64,000 nucleotides of DNA from Actinomycetes bacterium (GTDB lineage Bacteria > Actinomycetota > Acidimicrobiia > Acidimicrobiales > RAAP-2). The translations under genes and the position numbers were made by a program. Position 1 is the stretch's first letter. The number at the start of each line of letters is the position of its first letter. The stretch spans positions 36,774-100,773 of the forward strand of contig JAJYBR010000007.1 in the NCBI GenBank assembly GCA_021778895.1, given 5' to 3'. Below, one piece after another: positions 15,476 to 24,897 of the stretch. Below the pieces are notes generated by a model. It had not been told where the DNA came from. It searched no databases and saw nothing but the letters and a program-made list of their open reading frames with translations.

Positions 15476-16755
15476 GCGACGACGACGAGGTGGAGCTGTC
15501 GCCGGCCCCGCCGCAGGACCAGGTACCGCCCGTGGAGGGTCTGGGCGAGATCCACCGGCTGGTCGGCCACGGCCCGGACGTTGTTGATGTAGACCCCGCC
15601 CTGGTCGAGGAATCGTCGCGCCTCGGCCCGTGAGGCCGCCAGTCCGGTCTCCACCAGGAGCTCGACCGGTCCGACGCCCTCTCGCACCCTCTCGCGAGCG
15701 ATCGTGGAGCTCGGGGCGTCGGCCACCACCTCGAGCAGGAGCTTCTCGTCCAGATCGCCGATCTCCTCGGAGAACAGGGCGCGTCCGGCGCGATCCGCCT
15801 GCGTCGCGGCGTCCTCGCCGTGCACCAGGGCGACGACGGCGTTGGCCAGGGCCCGCTGGCCGCGGCGCTCAGCGGGGCGATCCCGCGTGTCGAGGTCGAG
15901 CTGAGAGATGGTGTCGTGGTCGAGGAACGTGTAGAAGCGCAGGAGCGTCGGGACCAGGGTGTCCTCGGAGTTCAAGAGGAACTGGTGGAGCGCGAACGGC
16001 GAGGTCAGCTCGGGATCGAGCCAGACCCGCTCGTTGCCGCCTTCGGACTTCCCGTACTTGCGCCCGTCGGAGCGCACCAGGAGCGGAGACGTCAGGCCGT
16101 AGGCGCTGTGGCCGGTCACCTTGCGCACCAGCTCGGCGCCCATGGTGATGTTGCCCCACTGGTCGGAGCCCCCCAGCTGCACCGTGCAGTCGTAACGCCA
16201 GTGCAACTCAAGGAAGTCATAGGCCTGCAACAGCATGTAGGTGAACTCGGTGAATGACAGCCCGCTGTCGGGACGATCGAGCCGGCTGCGCACGGACTCC
16301 TTGGCCACCATCTGGTTCACCGTGAAGTGCTTGCCGACCCGGCGCAAGAAGTCGGTGACCGAGATCGACGTCAGCCACGTGGCGTTGTCGGCCAGGACCG
16401 CCTGCGCGGCCCCCGCCGCGGGAGAGAAGTCGAGGAAGCGCTCCAGCTGGCCACGGATCCCCTCCAAGTTGGCGGCCAGCTCGTCGGCGTCGAGCAGTCG
16501 CCGCTCGGCGTCCTTGAAGCTCGGATCGCCGATCAGGCCGGTTCCACCTCCGGCCAGTGCGATGGGCCGGTTGCCGGCCTCCTGGAGCCGGCGCAGGTTG
16601 CACAGTTGCAGCAGGCTGCCCAGGTGCAGTGACGACGCGGTCGGGTCGAAACCGATGTAGGCCGTGCGCCCTCCGGCGCCCAGGTAGTCCAGCAGCGCCG
16701 GATCCGTGCTCTGGTACACCAAGCCTCGGAACTCCCAGTCCTGCCGCAGCGTCAT
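15472..16755 (-). CDS. tyrS: Tyrosyl-tRNA synthetase
   Basis: 427 residues, class Ic synthetase. HIGH-like motif is HLGS at 44-47; the KMSKS-like motif is KYGKS at 233-237, inside VRSDGRKYGKSEGGN. LGGSDQWGNI (about 194-203) contacts tyrosine. A C-terminal S4 RNA-binding domain begins around residue 360 (ELLVETGLAASRAEARRFL). ATG 16755 is supported by a TAGACT hexamer seven bases upstream. A much longer in-frame ORF continues upstream, but that part is an antisense shadow of ccdA. Confidence 0.93.
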   Translation of the reverse strand: MTLRQDWEFRGLVYQSTDPALLDYLGAGGRTAYIGFDPTASSLHLGSLLQLCNLRRLQEAGNRPIALAGGGTGLIGDPSFKDAERRLLDADELAANLEGIRGQLERFLDFSPAAGAAQAVLADNATWLTSISVTDFLRRVGKHFTVNQMVAKESVRSRLDRPDSGLSFTEFTYMLLQAYDFLELHWRYDCTVQLGGSDQWGNITMGAELVRKVTGHSAYGLTSPLLVRSDGRKYGKSEGGNERVWLDPELTSPFALHQFLLNSEDTLVPTLLRFYTFLDHDTISQLDLDTRDRPAERRGQRALANAVVALVHGEDAATQADRAGRALFSEEIGDLDEKLLLEVVADAPSSTIARERVREGVGPVELLVETGLAASRAEARRFLDQGGVYINNVRAVADQPVDLAQTLHGRYLVLRRGRRQLHLVVVA

Positions 16756-16762
16756 GGCGGCC

Positions 16763-16768
16763 AGTCTA
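16763..16768 (-). promoter_or_regulatory. Predicted tyrS -10 hexamer TAGACT
   Basis: Seven bases before the tyrS ATG. It gives tyrS its own start although ccdA ends only 29 bp upstream. Confidence 0.5.
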
Positions 16769-16784
16769 CGAGCGCGACTCGGGG

Positions 16785-17525
16785 CTACAGGAGGGCCGTC
16801 GTGGCCGGGAAGTGGACCTGGAGCCACAGGACGAAGCTCGACCACGCACCCGTCATCTCGGCCACGCCGATCGCGATGAGCACGACGCCGCCGATGCGCC
16901 CGATCGTCCCGAGGTGCCGGCGCATGCGCGCGGACGCCAGCGCCATCCAGTCGCTGGCCCACGCGGCCGCCACGAAGGGAACCCCGAGACCCCAGCAGTA
17001 GACGAAGGCCAGGAGCGAGCCGCGCAGCGCCGTCGCGCCCGACGATGAGGCCGCCAAGCCCAGGATCGCCGCCAGGGTCGGCCCGATGCACGGCGTCCAC
17101 CCCAGGGCGAACGTCACCCCGAGGAGACCCGCCCCCGCGACGGTGGCCCGGGGCACGTGGTGCACCCGGCGCTCGCGCTGGAGCCAGGAGCCCGGCCACC
17201 ACTGCGCGAAGAACAGACCCATCAGGATCGTGATGGCGCCGAAGCCGATCTCAAGGCCCCGCTGGTGGTTGCGCAGCGTGGCGCCCAGCCCGCCGAAGAG
17301 CGCTCCGAAGCTGACGAAGACGACCGCGAAGCCAGCCACGAAGGCCAGGGAGCCCCGCAGGGCGCGGCCGCGGCTGCGCGCCCCGGACGCGCCGACGGCG
17401 CCCCCGAGGAACGCGACGTACCCCGGGAGCAGCGGCAGGACGCACGGCGAGATGAAGGAGAGCAGCCCGGCGGCGAAGGCCAGCGGGAAGGCGGCGACCA
17501 GTGAGCTGGGCAGTGCCGCGATCAC
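16785..17525 (-). CDS. ccdA: CcdA-type cytochrome c biogenesis / thiol-reduction membrane protein
   Basis: 246 residues, six transmembrane helices of the DsbD/CcdA type. The paired reactive cysteines are C28 in SFISPCVLPLLPGY and the one in GWTPCIGPTLAAIL, both followed by proline-rich turns as in the family. CcdA moves electrons from cytoplasmic thioredoxin to outside thiols, needed for heme attachment to cytochrome c. The GTG start overlaps the menD stop (GTGA). The pairing with menaquinone genes fits a respiratory operon. Confidence 0.88.
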   Translation of the reverse strand: MIAALPSSLVAAFPLAFAAGLLSFISPCVLPLLPGYVAFLGGAVGASGARSRGRALRGSLAFVAGFAVVFVSFGALFGGLGATLRNHQRGLEIGFGAITILMGLFFAQWWPGSWLQRERRVHHVPRATVAGAGLLGVTFALGWTPCIGPTLAAILGLAASSSGATALRGSLLAFVYCWGLGVPFVAAAWASDWMALASARMRRHLGTIGRIGGVVLIAIGVAEMTGAWSSFVLWLQVHFPATTALL

Positions 17526-19204
17526 GGATCGACGCTAGCGGCCGCCGCGGCCACCACGGCGGCCGCGCGCGCGTACTCCTCGTGGCGCGCTACGTTGGTC
17601 GCGCGGTCGGGCACGTCGGCGACGATCACGGTGAGACCCCCGCGCTCCAGCGCCGTCGCGATCGCCCGGTCCAGGTCATCCACGGTGGCGACGCGCACGC
17701 TGTTGAGGCCCATGGCCTGCGACACCGCAGCCACGTCGGTGCTCCGGGGCGTCCCGAAGAGGTGCTCGAAGGATGACGGCTCGACCGCCGTGGCCTGGGA
17801 CAGGAAGGAGAAGATGCCACCCCCTCCGTTGTCGGCCACCACCAGCGCACAGCTCCCGCCACGCGGCCCGAGACCGTCGGCCAGTCCGGACAGGTCGTGG
17901 CGGAACGTGATGTCGCCGACCAGGCCCACAGCGCGGCTCCCGGCCGCCACGCCGAGCACCGTGGACACCACCCCGTCGATGCCGTTGGCACCGCGGTTCG
18001 CGAAGGTGGGTGTGGTGCGCGGGGGCGCCCACCACTCCACGTCGCGCACCGGCATCGAGGAGCCGACGACGACCGCGGCGCCCGCCTGGGTCGCCGCTTG
18101 CACCACCGAACGGGCCACGTTCACCTCGTCGAGGGCCGGGTCCGCCACGTCGCGGTCGAAGAGTCGCTCCACGCCCTCACTGGCACCCTCCCACCAGGTG
18201 GCGTAGGACGCGTCGGCCATGAGCTGGGCCCCCGTCGCATCGGGCAGCCCCGGCAGTGATCGCTCGACGAGACCCTCGGGATCGCTCACCGGTCCGGCCC
18301 CGCGCCACGCGATCACCGGGGCGCCCCAGGTGGCGATCCGCTGGGCGACGCTGCGCGAGGCGGGGGCACCGCCCAGGCGCACGACCACGTCGGGGCGAGC
18401 CCGGTGCGCGAACCCGTCGTGGCGCAGCAGCGGATCGGCGTGGGCCAGGGTGCCCGCCACGGTGGCGTCCCCCACGACCGCCCAGCCGAGTCCCCGCAGC
18501 GCGCCGACGGTGGACCCAGCCACGCCCCGGCCGACCACCGCCAGCACCCTCTGGCCGCGCAAGTCGACGGCCCCAGAGACCGCCGAGGGCTCGTCGTCGA
18601 TGCGCCACGGACGCCCGTCGGGACGGCCCGCGGGCAAAGGTGCCGGTGCCGCGACCAGTGGCTCGACGAGCGGGACGTTGAGGTGCACGGGACCGGGCAC
18701 CCCGTCGATGCCGCTGGCCACGCGCCACAGGCGTGCGGCCAGCGGTCGCCACGTGGTCTGGGCGTCGTGCCGGGGAACGCCGGCGTCGTCGAAGCGCCGC
18801 ACCATGGCGCCGTAGAGGTGGAGTTGGTCGATCGTCTGGGCGGCACCAACACCGTGCAGCTCGGGCGGGCGATCCGCGGTGATGACGAGCAGGGGCACCG
18901 CGGCCAGGTCGGCCTCGGCGACCGCAGCGTGCAGTTCGGCGGCCGCGGTCCCGCTCGTCACGATCAGCGCGACGGGTCGACCCGAGGCCAGAGCCCGGCC
19001 CAGCGCGAAGAACCCCGCGCCCCGCTCGTCGATGCGGACCTCGACGTGCAGGCCCGCACACGACGCGCTGGCCAGTGCCAGCGGTGTCGACCGCGAACCC
19101 GGACCGAGGACCACGTCGCGCAGGCCCAGGCGGGACCACTCGTCGAACAGCGTGGCTGCGAAGCTCGCCTGCACCGCACTGGTGGTGGGTACGCTCGACT
19201 CCAA
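17522..19204 (-). CDS. menD: SEPHCHC synthase (menaquinone pathway)
   Basis: About 560 residues, ThDP enzyme. LGPGSRSTPLALA near the N-terminus binds isochorismate/ThDP region, RIDERGAGFFALG holds the ThDP glutamate, VTSGTAAAEL follows, and the C-terminal ThDP/Mg site is GDITFRHDLSGL with VVADNGGGGIFSFL. It joins isochorismate and 2-oxoglutarate. The start is not certain: TTG 19204 has GGAGGA six bases upstream, while GTG 19210 lies too close to that site; GTG 19174 is a third option. With TTG 19204, the first base pair is shared with the menH ATG on the other strand. Confidence 0.92.
   Translation of the reverse strand: MESSVPTTSAVQASFAATLFDEWSRLGLRDVVLGPGSRSTPLALASASCAGLHVEVRIDERGAGFFALGRALASGRPVALIVTSGTAAAELHAAVAEADLAAVPLLVITADRPPELHGVGAAQTIDQLHLYGAMVRRFDDAGVPRHDAQTTWRPLAARLWRVASGIDGVPGPVHLNVPLVEPLVAAPAPLPAGRPDGRPWRIDDEPSAVSGAVDLRGQRVLAVVGRGVAGSTVGALRGLGWAVVGDATVAGTLAHADPLLRHDGFAHRARPDVVVRLGGAPASRSVAQRIATWGAPVIAWRGAGPVSDPEGLVERSLPGLPDATGAQLMADASYATWWEGASEGVERLFDRDVADPALDEVNVARSVVQAATQAGAAVVVGSSMPVRDVEWWAPPRTTPTFANRGANGIDGVVSTVLGVAAGSRAVGLVGDITFRHDLSGLADGLGPRGGSCALVVADNGGGGIFSFLSQATAVEPSSFEHLFGTPRSTDVAAVSQAMGLNSVRVATVDDLDRAIATALERGGLTVIVADVPDRATNVARHEEYARAAAVVAAAAASVDP
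19190..19195 (+). promoter_or_regulatory. Predicted menH -10 hexamer TACGCT inside the menD 5' coding region
   Basis: It lies eight bases before the menH ATG. The promoter would be inside menD. Confidence 0.35.
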
Positions 19205-19968
19205 TGTCACTCCTCCGGGTGCACCATGAGGGCCGCGGACCGACGCTGCTGTGGCTCCACGGTTTCACCCAGACCCATCGCAGCGCGTGGCGGTTCCGGT
19301 CCATTCTGGCAGACCACGTCGACCTGATCACGCTGGACCTGCCCGGCCACGGCGACTCCCGCGACCTCGAGGGCGACCTCGAGGGCGTCGCCGACATGGT
19401 GGCCGCAGTACTCGATGCGCCCGTCGCCCTCGGGGGCTACTCCTTCGGCGGCCGGGTGGCGCTCCACCTCGTCCTGCGTCACCCGGACCTCGTGTCCCGA
19501 CTGGTCGTCCTGGGAGCCACGCGAGGGATCAAGGACCCGATCGCCCGCGAGGAGCGACGACGAGACGACGACGCCCGCGCTGACCGCATCGAGGCGGTCG
19601 GCACCGAGAGGTTCCTCGACGAGTGGCTCTCGCAACCCCTCTTCGCCACGATGCCTCCCGACCCCCGCGAGCGAGCCGCGCGCAGTGGAGACGCACACGG
19701 CCTGGCCCGATCGCTGCGCCAGTGCGGGACGGGGACCCAGGAGTGGCTGGGCGGACGGCTCGCCGAGGTCTCCGTCCCGGTGCTGGCACTGGCCGGTGCC
19801 CTCGACCGCAAGTTCACCCTCGAGGCACGCGCGATCGCCTCCGCGGTCCCTCAGGGCCGCGCCGAGACTATCGAGGGAGCCGGACACGCGGCCCACCTGG
19901 AGCAGCCAGAGGACGTCGCCGACCTCGTCGCGCGCTTCCTCACCCCTGGGCCAAGCGCAGCGCGATGA
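19204..19968 (+). CDS. menH: MenH-type alpha/beta hydrolase (SHCHC synthase)
   Basis: 254 residues, alpha/beta hydrolase. LLWLHGFTQTHRSAW holds the oxyanion histidine-glycine, GYSFGGRVAL is the nucleophile elbow with Ser, and GAGHAAHLEQP carries the catalytic histidine. MenH removes pyruvate from SEPHCHC. It is head to head with menD with no intergenic DNA, and its last 29 bp overlap menA on the other strand. The menD neighbour supports menH over other hydrolases. Confidence 0.82.
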   Translation: MSLLRVHHEGRGPTLLWLHGFTQTHRSAWRFRSILADHVDLITLDLPGHGDSRDLEGDLEGVADMVAAVLDAPVALGGYSFGGRVALHLVLRHPDLVSRLVVLGATRGIKDPIAREERRRDDDARADRIEAVGTERFLDEWLSQPLFATMPPDPRERAARSGDAHGLARSLRQCGTGTQEWLGGRLAEVSVPVLALAGALDRKFTLEARAIASAVPQGRAETIEGAGHAAHLEQPEDVADLVARFLTPGPSAAR

Positions 19969-20806
19969 CGGCACAGGCGCCCACCAGCAGCTGTCCCCGC
20001 GCCGAGGCGGCGAGCAGCGGCAGCAGGGCACGTCCTTCGCGGGACGAGGTCGCCAGGCGCCACGCGGGGACGAAGACCACCAGAGCAACCAGCGCCACCC
20101 ACCACAGGTGCGCGCCGACGAGGCCCACGACGGCGGCCAGCACCCACGCCACGTAGAGCCAGCCGGCTCCGCGCCGTCCCAGGCGTGCCGCCAGCGTCAA
20201 CTTCCCCGACGCCCGGTCGGTGGCGGCATCGCGCAGGTTGTTCGCCTCGAGGAGCGCGCACGCCATGGCCCCGGTAGTCAGACCGAGCCACCAGGCGGCA
20301 CCGGGGATGCTGCGGTGCTGCACGTACGCGGTGCCCACCGTGGCCACGAACCCGAAGTAGATCAGCACGAACAGCTCGCCCAGGCCCAGGTAGCCGTAGG
20401 GGCGCGGTCCGCCCGTGTAGAAGTATCCCGCCAGGATCGCCGTGGCGCCCAGAGCGACCAGCCACCACGACGTGCGAGCCGACAACACCAATCCGGCCAG
20501 CGCCGCCACGGCGAAGGACGCCGCGGCCGCCGCCCGGACCCACGAGGAGGGCACCAGGCCCGAGGCGGTGAGCCGGAAGGGACCGACCCGCTCGGCGTCC
20601 GTCCCCCGGATCCCGTCGGCGTAGTCATTGGCGAAGTTGGTCGCGATCTGCAGCCCCAGGGCCACGATGCCGGCCAGCGCACTGTTCAGCCACGAGATGT
20701 GCCCCACCGCAGCCGCCCCGACGAACACCGGGACCAGGGCGGCGGGCAGCGTCCGCGGCCGAGCCGCGCTTACCCACCGGCCCACGGGGCCCGGCGGCTG
20801 GCTCAT
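19940..20806 (-). CDS. menA: 1,4-dihydroxy-2-naphthoate polyprenyltransferase
   Basis: 288 residues, UbiA-family membrane enzyme with eight to nine helices. The first prenyl-diphosphate/Mg motif is [14 protein letters not shown], the second [14 protein letters not shown]. It attaches the isoprenoid chain to DHNA in the membrane, giving demethylmenaquinone. The ATG overlaps the menB stop (ATGA). [15 protein letters not shown] near the N-terminus is typical of MenA. Confidence 0.92.
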   Translation of the reverse strand: MSQPPGPVGRWVSAARPRTLPAALVPVFVGAAAVGHISWLNSALAGIVALGLQIATNFANDYADGIRGTDAERVGPFRLTASGLVPSSWVRAAAAASFAVAALAGLVLSARTSWWLVALGATAILAGYFYTGGPRPYGYLGLGELFVLIYFGFVATVGTAYVQHRSIPGAAWWLGLTTGAMACALLEANNLRDAATDRASGKLTLAARLGRRGAGWLYVAWVLAAVVGLVGAHLWWVALVALVVFVPAWRLATSSREGRALLPLLAASARGQLLVGACAVIALRLAQG

Positions 20807-21696
20807 GGACGGCGCGGGAACCGCTGGAAGTCTGGCGCTCGGTGCTCGACGAACGCGTTGCGGCCCTCTTGGCCCTCCTCGCTCATGTAGAAGAGCATCG
20901 TGGCGTCACCGGCCAGCTGCTGCACGCCCGCCAGGCCGTCGTCGGCGGCGTTCATCCCGGCCTTGATCATGCGCAGCGCGATGGGCGAGAGGGTCAGCAT
21001 CTGGCGGCACCAGGCGACCGTCTCGCGCTCGAGCTCGTCGAGCGGCACGACCGTGTTCACCAGTCCCCAGTCGAGGGCGGTCGCCGCGTCGTACTGGCGG
21101 CATAGGAACCAGACCTCCTTGGCCCGCTTGAGTCCGATGGTGCGCGCCAGGAGCGACGAGCCGTACCCGCCATCGAAGGATCCCACGCGAGGACCGGTCT
21201 GCCCGAAGCGGGCGTTGTCGGCCGCGATCGTCAGGTCGCACACCAGGTGCAAGATGTGGCCCCCACCCACCGCGTAGCCGGCCACGGACGCCACGACGGG
21301 CTTGGGCAAGCGGCGGATCTGCACCTGGAGGTCGAGGACGTTCAGTCGTCCAATGCCTTGCCGGGCGACGTCGTCATCGCCCAGGTAGCCGTCCGAGCCG
21401 CGGATCTTCTGGTCGCCCCCCGAGCAGAACGCGTCGGGACCCGCTCCGGTGAGGATGATCACCCCGACCTGGGTGTCGTCGCGGGCCCGCGACATCGCGT
21501 CGGCCAGCTCGAACAGCGTCTGGGGCCGGAAGGCATTGCGGCGCTCGGGACGGTTGATCGTCACGCGCGCGATGCCCTCGGCGACTTCGTAGATGATGTC
21601 GCCGTAGTCTCCTCGCCGCTCCCACGCCGGCAGAGCCAGCGATCGGAACTGCTCCACCGGGTCCACGGGCGATCCTTGAATCACGGTCTCGGCCAT
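20803..21696 (-). CDS. menB: 1,4-dihydroxy-2-naphthoyl-CoA synthase
   Basis: 297 residues, crotonase fold. [28 protein letters not shown] and [20 protein letters not shown] form the CoA pocket and oxyanion hole; [15 protein letters not shown] is the MenB-specific segment with the tyrosine and the catalytic aspartate region. It closes the second naphthoate ring. ATG 21696 is preferred to the GTG nine bases earlier because a TAGCGT hexamer sits seven bases before it. It is the first gene of menB-menA. Confidence 0.93.
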   Translation of the reverse strand: MAETVIQGSPVDPVEQFRSLALPAWERRGDYGDIIYEVAEGIARVTINRPERRNAFRPQTLFELADAMSRARDDTQVGVIILTGAGPDAFCSGGDQKIRGSDGYLGDDDVARQGIGRLNVLDLQVQIRRLPKPVVASVAGYAVGGGHILHLVCDLTIAADNARFGQTGPRVGSFDGGYGSSLLARTIGLKRAKEVWFLCRQYDAATALDWGLVNTVVPLDELERETVAWCRQMLTLSPIALRMIKAGMNAADDGLAGVQQLAGDATMLFYMSEEGQEGRNAFVEHRAPDFQRFPRRP

Positions 21697-21703
21697 GGCG
21701 ACC

Positions 21704-21709
21704 ACGCTA
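21704..21709 (-). promoter_or_regulatory. Predicted menB -10 hexamer TAGCGT
   Basis: Seven bases before ATG 21696, in the 52-bp menB/menE divergent gap. Confidence 0.45.
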
Positions 21710-21736
21710 CCGGCAGGGCCTGCGCCGCGCGCGCCC

Positions 21737-21742
21737 TACCAT
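21737..21742 (+). promoter_or_regulatory. Predicted menE -10 hexamer TACCAT
   Basis: Six bases before GTG 21749. It is 27 bp from the opposing menB hexamer, so the two promoters overlap. Confidence 0.45.
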
Positions 21743-21748
21743 GGCCCG

Positions 21749-22861
21749 GTGCATCCCCTCGTGGCCCTCGACCTGCCCCTGGGACCCGAGCTCGAAGCCG
21801 CCATTCGGGGACTCGTGGACCAGCGGTCGGCCTTCTGCGTCCTCGATCAGCGACTCGCCCCGCGGGCCCAGGAGCGACAGCTGGCAGCCCTCGGCGCGAC
21901 GCACGTTCTGGACCGCAACGGTCGCCACGACCGCCGGAGCGGGCAGGGGGTCGACCAGGAGGTCGGCCTCGTGATGCTGACCTCGGGATCGAGCGGTGAG
22001 CCCAAGGCCGCCGAGCTCACCTGGGACGCGCTGGCCGCCAGCGCCCGCATCACCCAGGCGACGCTCCGCCAGCGAGGTGAGCGGCCGGTGTGGTTCCCCG
22101 TCCTGCCGCCCAGCCACATCGGCGGGCTCGCAGTGATCTTGCGAGCGGTGCTCGACGAGGCCGATCTGTGGTGGGGTGACGACACGGACTTCGCGGCCGC
22201 GCGCCGCGCCGGAGTGACCCATCTGTCGGTCGTGCGAACACATCTGGCTCGCCACAGCGTCGAGGGTTTCACAGCGGTCCTGGTCGGAGGGGCCCGGCCA
22301 CCGGCGGACCGTCCGCCCAACGTCATCGCCACGTGGGGCATGACCGAGACGGGATCCGGTGTCGTCTACGACGGCACGGCCCTGCCCGAGGTCGAGCTGG
22401 CCGTGGTGGCGGGTGAACTCTTGGTGCGCAGCCCCACGCTCCTGCGCTCGTACCGCAGCCAGCCCCGGCCCGTGGCGACAGGACCCGATGGTCGCGCCGA
22501 CTGGTTCCCGACGGGGGACGCCGCGGAACTGCGCGACGGGAGGCTGCGGGTCCACGGGCGGATCGGGTGGGTCATCGTGACCGGGGGGGAGAAGGTCTGG
22601 CCCGATGACCTCGAGGCAGCGCTGGCCACCGTGGACGGTGTGCGCGACGTCGCGGTGACCGGGGTGGAGGATCCCGAGTGGGGCCAGCACGTGGTGGCCC
22701 TCGTGGTCGGCGACGGGAACAACCTGGACGACGCCCTGCGCGCTGCGGCCGCCGAGCGCATCGGTCCTTGGGCCAAGCCCAAGGAGATTCGCTACGTCGC
22801 GGCGCTGCCCCGCACCGCCACCGGCAAGATCCGCCGGCACCTGCTCGCCACGCTGGGCTAG
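21749..22861 (+). CDS. menE: O-succinylbenzoate-CoA ligase
   Basis: 370 residues, a compact ANL-superfamily adenylating enzyme. The ATP loop is VMLTSGSSGEPKAAELTW, A5 is WGMTETGSG, A7 DWFPTGDAAEL, A8 GRIGWVIVTGGEKV, and the catalytic lysine lies in PRTATGKIRRHL. The substrate domain is shorter than in fatty acyl-CoA ligases, as in MenE. It makes OSB-CoA, the MenB substrate. GTG 21749 is set by the -10 hexamer; longer in-frame starts fall in the menB promoter region. Its stop shares CTAG with the convergent SDR gene. Confidence 0.88.
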   Translation: MHPLVALDLPLGPELEAAIRGLVDQRSAFCVLDQRLAPRAQERQLAALGATHVLDRNGRHDRRSGQGVDQEVGLVMLTSGSSGEPKAAELTWDALAASARITQATLRQRGERPVWFPVLPPSHIGGLAVILRAVLDEADLWWGDDTDFAAARRAGVTHLSVVRTHLARHSVEGFTAVLVGGARPPADRPPNVIATWGMTETGSGVVYDGTALPEVELAVVAGELLVRSPTLLRSYRSQPRPVATGPDGRADWFPTGDAAELRDGRLRVHGRIGWVIVTGGEKVWPDDLEAALATVDGVRDVAVTGVEDPEWGQHVVALVVGDGNNLDDALRAAAAERIGPWAKPKEIRYVAALPRTATGKIRRHLLATLG

Positions 22862-23628
22862 CCGACCCCGCCGCTCGGTCGGGCCAAGGTGCCGCCGTCC
22901 ACCGTGAGAGTCGCCCCGGTGATCCAGGACGCATCGTCGGACAGGAGCATGGCCACGGCCGCCGCCACGTCGGTCGGCTCGCCGATGCGCCCGAGGGGGA
23001 TGCGCTGCGCCATGAGCTGCTCGGCGGGCTCCCAGATCGCCCGGGCGAACTCCGTGCGGACGAGCCCGGGCGCCACAGCATTCACGCGCACGCCCGGGGC
23101 CAGCTCGTAGGCCAGCTGGCGCGTCAGCAGGAGCACGGCCGCCTTGGTCGCGTTGTACCACCCGATGCCGGGCTCGACCGACGAACCGCCAATGGAGGCG
23201 ATGTTCACGACGGCACCACCGTGGTCGCGCATCCAGCCGTGCCACGCGGCCGCCGTGGCGGCCACCACCCCGGCCTGGTTCACCTCGTACGCCTTGCGCA
23301 GGCGTGCCTCGTCCGCCTCGACCAGCGGACCGAAGTAGGGGTTCGTCGCGGCGTTGTTCACGAGTCCGTCGATCGCGCCGAACGTCTCGAGGGACTGCTC
23401 CACGACCCGAGCCGCCTGCTCCCAGGACCCGGCGTGCGCAGCCACGGTGAGGACGCGATCGGGCGACGCGAACGTGGCGCGAGCCTGCGCCAGGTCGCTC
23501 TCGTGCCGGGCCGTCAGAACGACCCGCGCCCCTTCGCTGGCGCAGCGTTGCGCGATGGCCAGTCCGATTCCCCGGCTCGCGCCGGTGACCACGACGACCC
23601 GGTCCTCCAGGCGCGCGGCGCCGCTCAT
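22858..23628 (-). CDS. Short-chain dehydrogenase/reductase coupled to a sugar transporter
   Basis: 256 residues, classical SDR. The NAD(P) site is VTGASRGIGLAI, NNAATNPYFG follows, and the catalytic triad is S in NIASIGGSS, Y in GWYNATKAAV with K four residues on. The end (ASWITGATLTVDGG) is family-typical. The substrate is not visible; the ATG overlaps the sugar permease stop (ATGA), so a sugar or polyol dehydrogenase is plausible. FabG-like reductase activity cannot be excluded. Confidence 0.82.
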   Translation of the reverse strand: MSGAARLEDRVVVVTGASRGIGLAIAQRCASEGARVVLTARHESDLAQARATFASPDRVLTVAAHAGSWEQAARVVEQSLETFGAIDGLVNNAATNPYFGPLVEADEARLRKAYEVNQAGVVAATAAAWHGWMRDHGGAVVNIASIGGSSVEPGIGWYNATKAAVLLLTRQLAYELAPGVRVNAVAPGLVRTEFARAIWEPAEQLMAQRIPLGRIGEPTDVAAAVAMLLSDDASWITGATLTVDGGTLARPSGGVG

Positions 23629-24872
23629 CGCGAGGCGGTGGAGCGCCGAGCGACCGAGTCCATGGCGACCGCGACCAGCAGCACCAATGCCGTGGCGATG
23701 AACTGGGTCGCCGCGCTCATGTTGATCAGCGCCATGCCGTTGTAGATCGATGCGATGACCATCCCGCCGATCACGGCGTGGATGATCTTGCCCCGTCCCC
23801 CGAAGAGCGAGGTCCCGCCGATGACGGCCGACGCCACCGCGAGCAGCACGAGGTTGCCCCCGTCCACCCCGTCGGAGATCCCCCCGAGGCGGGAGGCGTA
23901 GATCAGGCCGGCGACACCCGCCGTGACCCCCGTGAGGGAGAAGGCCAGCAGGCGATACCGGTCCACGTTGATTCCGGCTCGCCGGGCAGCTTCGGGGTTC
24001 CCGCCGATGGCGTAGATGTAGCGCCCGGCCTTGGTCCTCGTCAGGATGAAGCCACCCGCCGTCAGCATCACGAAGTCGACGGGGATCGCGTAGGGCATCC
24101 CGCGCAACACCGTGAACGTGCCACGGTTCGTGTTGAAGATGAGGACGAGGATGATGCCCGCGACGACCAGGGCGGCGACCTTCATGATGGTCACGGCGAA
24201 GGGCACCGACTCCAGCCCGCTCGCGCGGCGCGACTGGTCCTTGCGCAGGATGCTCCAGCAGAAGATGGCGAGGCTCGCCGCGGTGAATATCCACGTCGCC
24301 AAAGGAGACAGATTGCCGTTGACCAGGTCGTAGAGCACCTTCTCCTGCACCGGGATCGTGCCGCCGGTCCCCTGGCGGTCCACGAAGAAGATGAGGACGC
24401 CTTCCCATCCCAGGAGTCCCGCGAGGGTCACGATGAACGACGGGAGGCGCAGCTTGATGATGATGAAGCCCTGCAACACACCGATCGACGTGGTGACGGC
24501 GATCGCGGCCAGCAGCGCCAGGTACCACGGCCAGTGGAACTGGGCGTCGAGCAGGATCACCGCGGTCGTGGCGCCGAGTGCCGCCACGTAGCCGACCGAC
24601 AGGTCGATCTCGCCCAGCAGCAGCAGCCACGTCTCGGCCATCGCCAGGAGGATGAAGATCGTGGCCTGGACGAAGAGGTTGGTCAGGTTGCCCGCGGACA
24701 GGAAGACCGAGTTGCGCACCTGGAAGTAGATGACCAGCACCGCGAGCCCGAGCAGGATCGGGAGCAGGCTGGCTTCGCCCGAGCGCACCTTGCGCCACAG
24801 GGACTCGAACACGCCGGGGGCGTCGGCGCTCTCGGAGCGCACCTCGGTCACGGTTCCGTCGGAACTGGTCAC
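23625..24872 (-). CDS. Sugar ABC transporter permease, XylH/FrcC type
   Basis: 415 residues with about ten hydrophobic segments of the branched-chain/ribose permease family. ETWLLLLGEIDLSVGYVAAL is the signature near the start of the conserved core, and TKAGRYIYAIGGNPEAARRAG is the loop that contacts the ATPase, with GGTSLFGGRGKI later. A long insert (about residues 180-245) between helices is typical of xylose permeases. GTG 24872 has AAGGTGA upstream. One permease gene only, so it must act as a homodimer. Confidence 0.87.
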   Translation of the reverse strand: MTSSDGTVTEVRSESADAPGVFESLWRKVRSGEASLLPILLGLAVLVIYFQVRNSVFLSAGNLTNLFVQATIFILLAMAETWLLLLGEIDLSVGYVAALGATTAVILLDAQFHWPWYLALLAAIAVTTSIGVLQGFIIIKLRLPSFIVTLAGLLGWEGVLIFFVDRQGTGGTIPVQEKVLYDLVNGNLSPLATWIFTAASLAIFCWSILRKDQSRRASGLESVPFAVTIMKVAALVVAGIILVLIFNTNRGTFTVLRGMPYAIPVDFVMLTAGGFILTRTKAGRYIYAIGGNPEAARRAGINVDRYRLLAFSLTGVTAGVAGLIYASRLGGISDGVDGGNLVLLAVASAVIGGTSLFGGRGKIIHAVIGGMVIASIYNGMALINMSAATQFIATALVLLVAVAMDSVARRSTASR

Positions 24873-24897
24873 AGCATCACCTTCATCTCGTGATCCC

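Noticed and set aside
16756..17202. N-terminal extension of tyrS to 17202
   Set aside because: The extension overlaps ccdA in another frame and has no synthetase similarity; TAGACT and ATG 16755 define the start.
20400..20624. Small ORFs inside menA and other men genes on the opposite strand
   Set aside because: No ribosome site, -10 hexamer or recognisable motif; explained by the coding strand.
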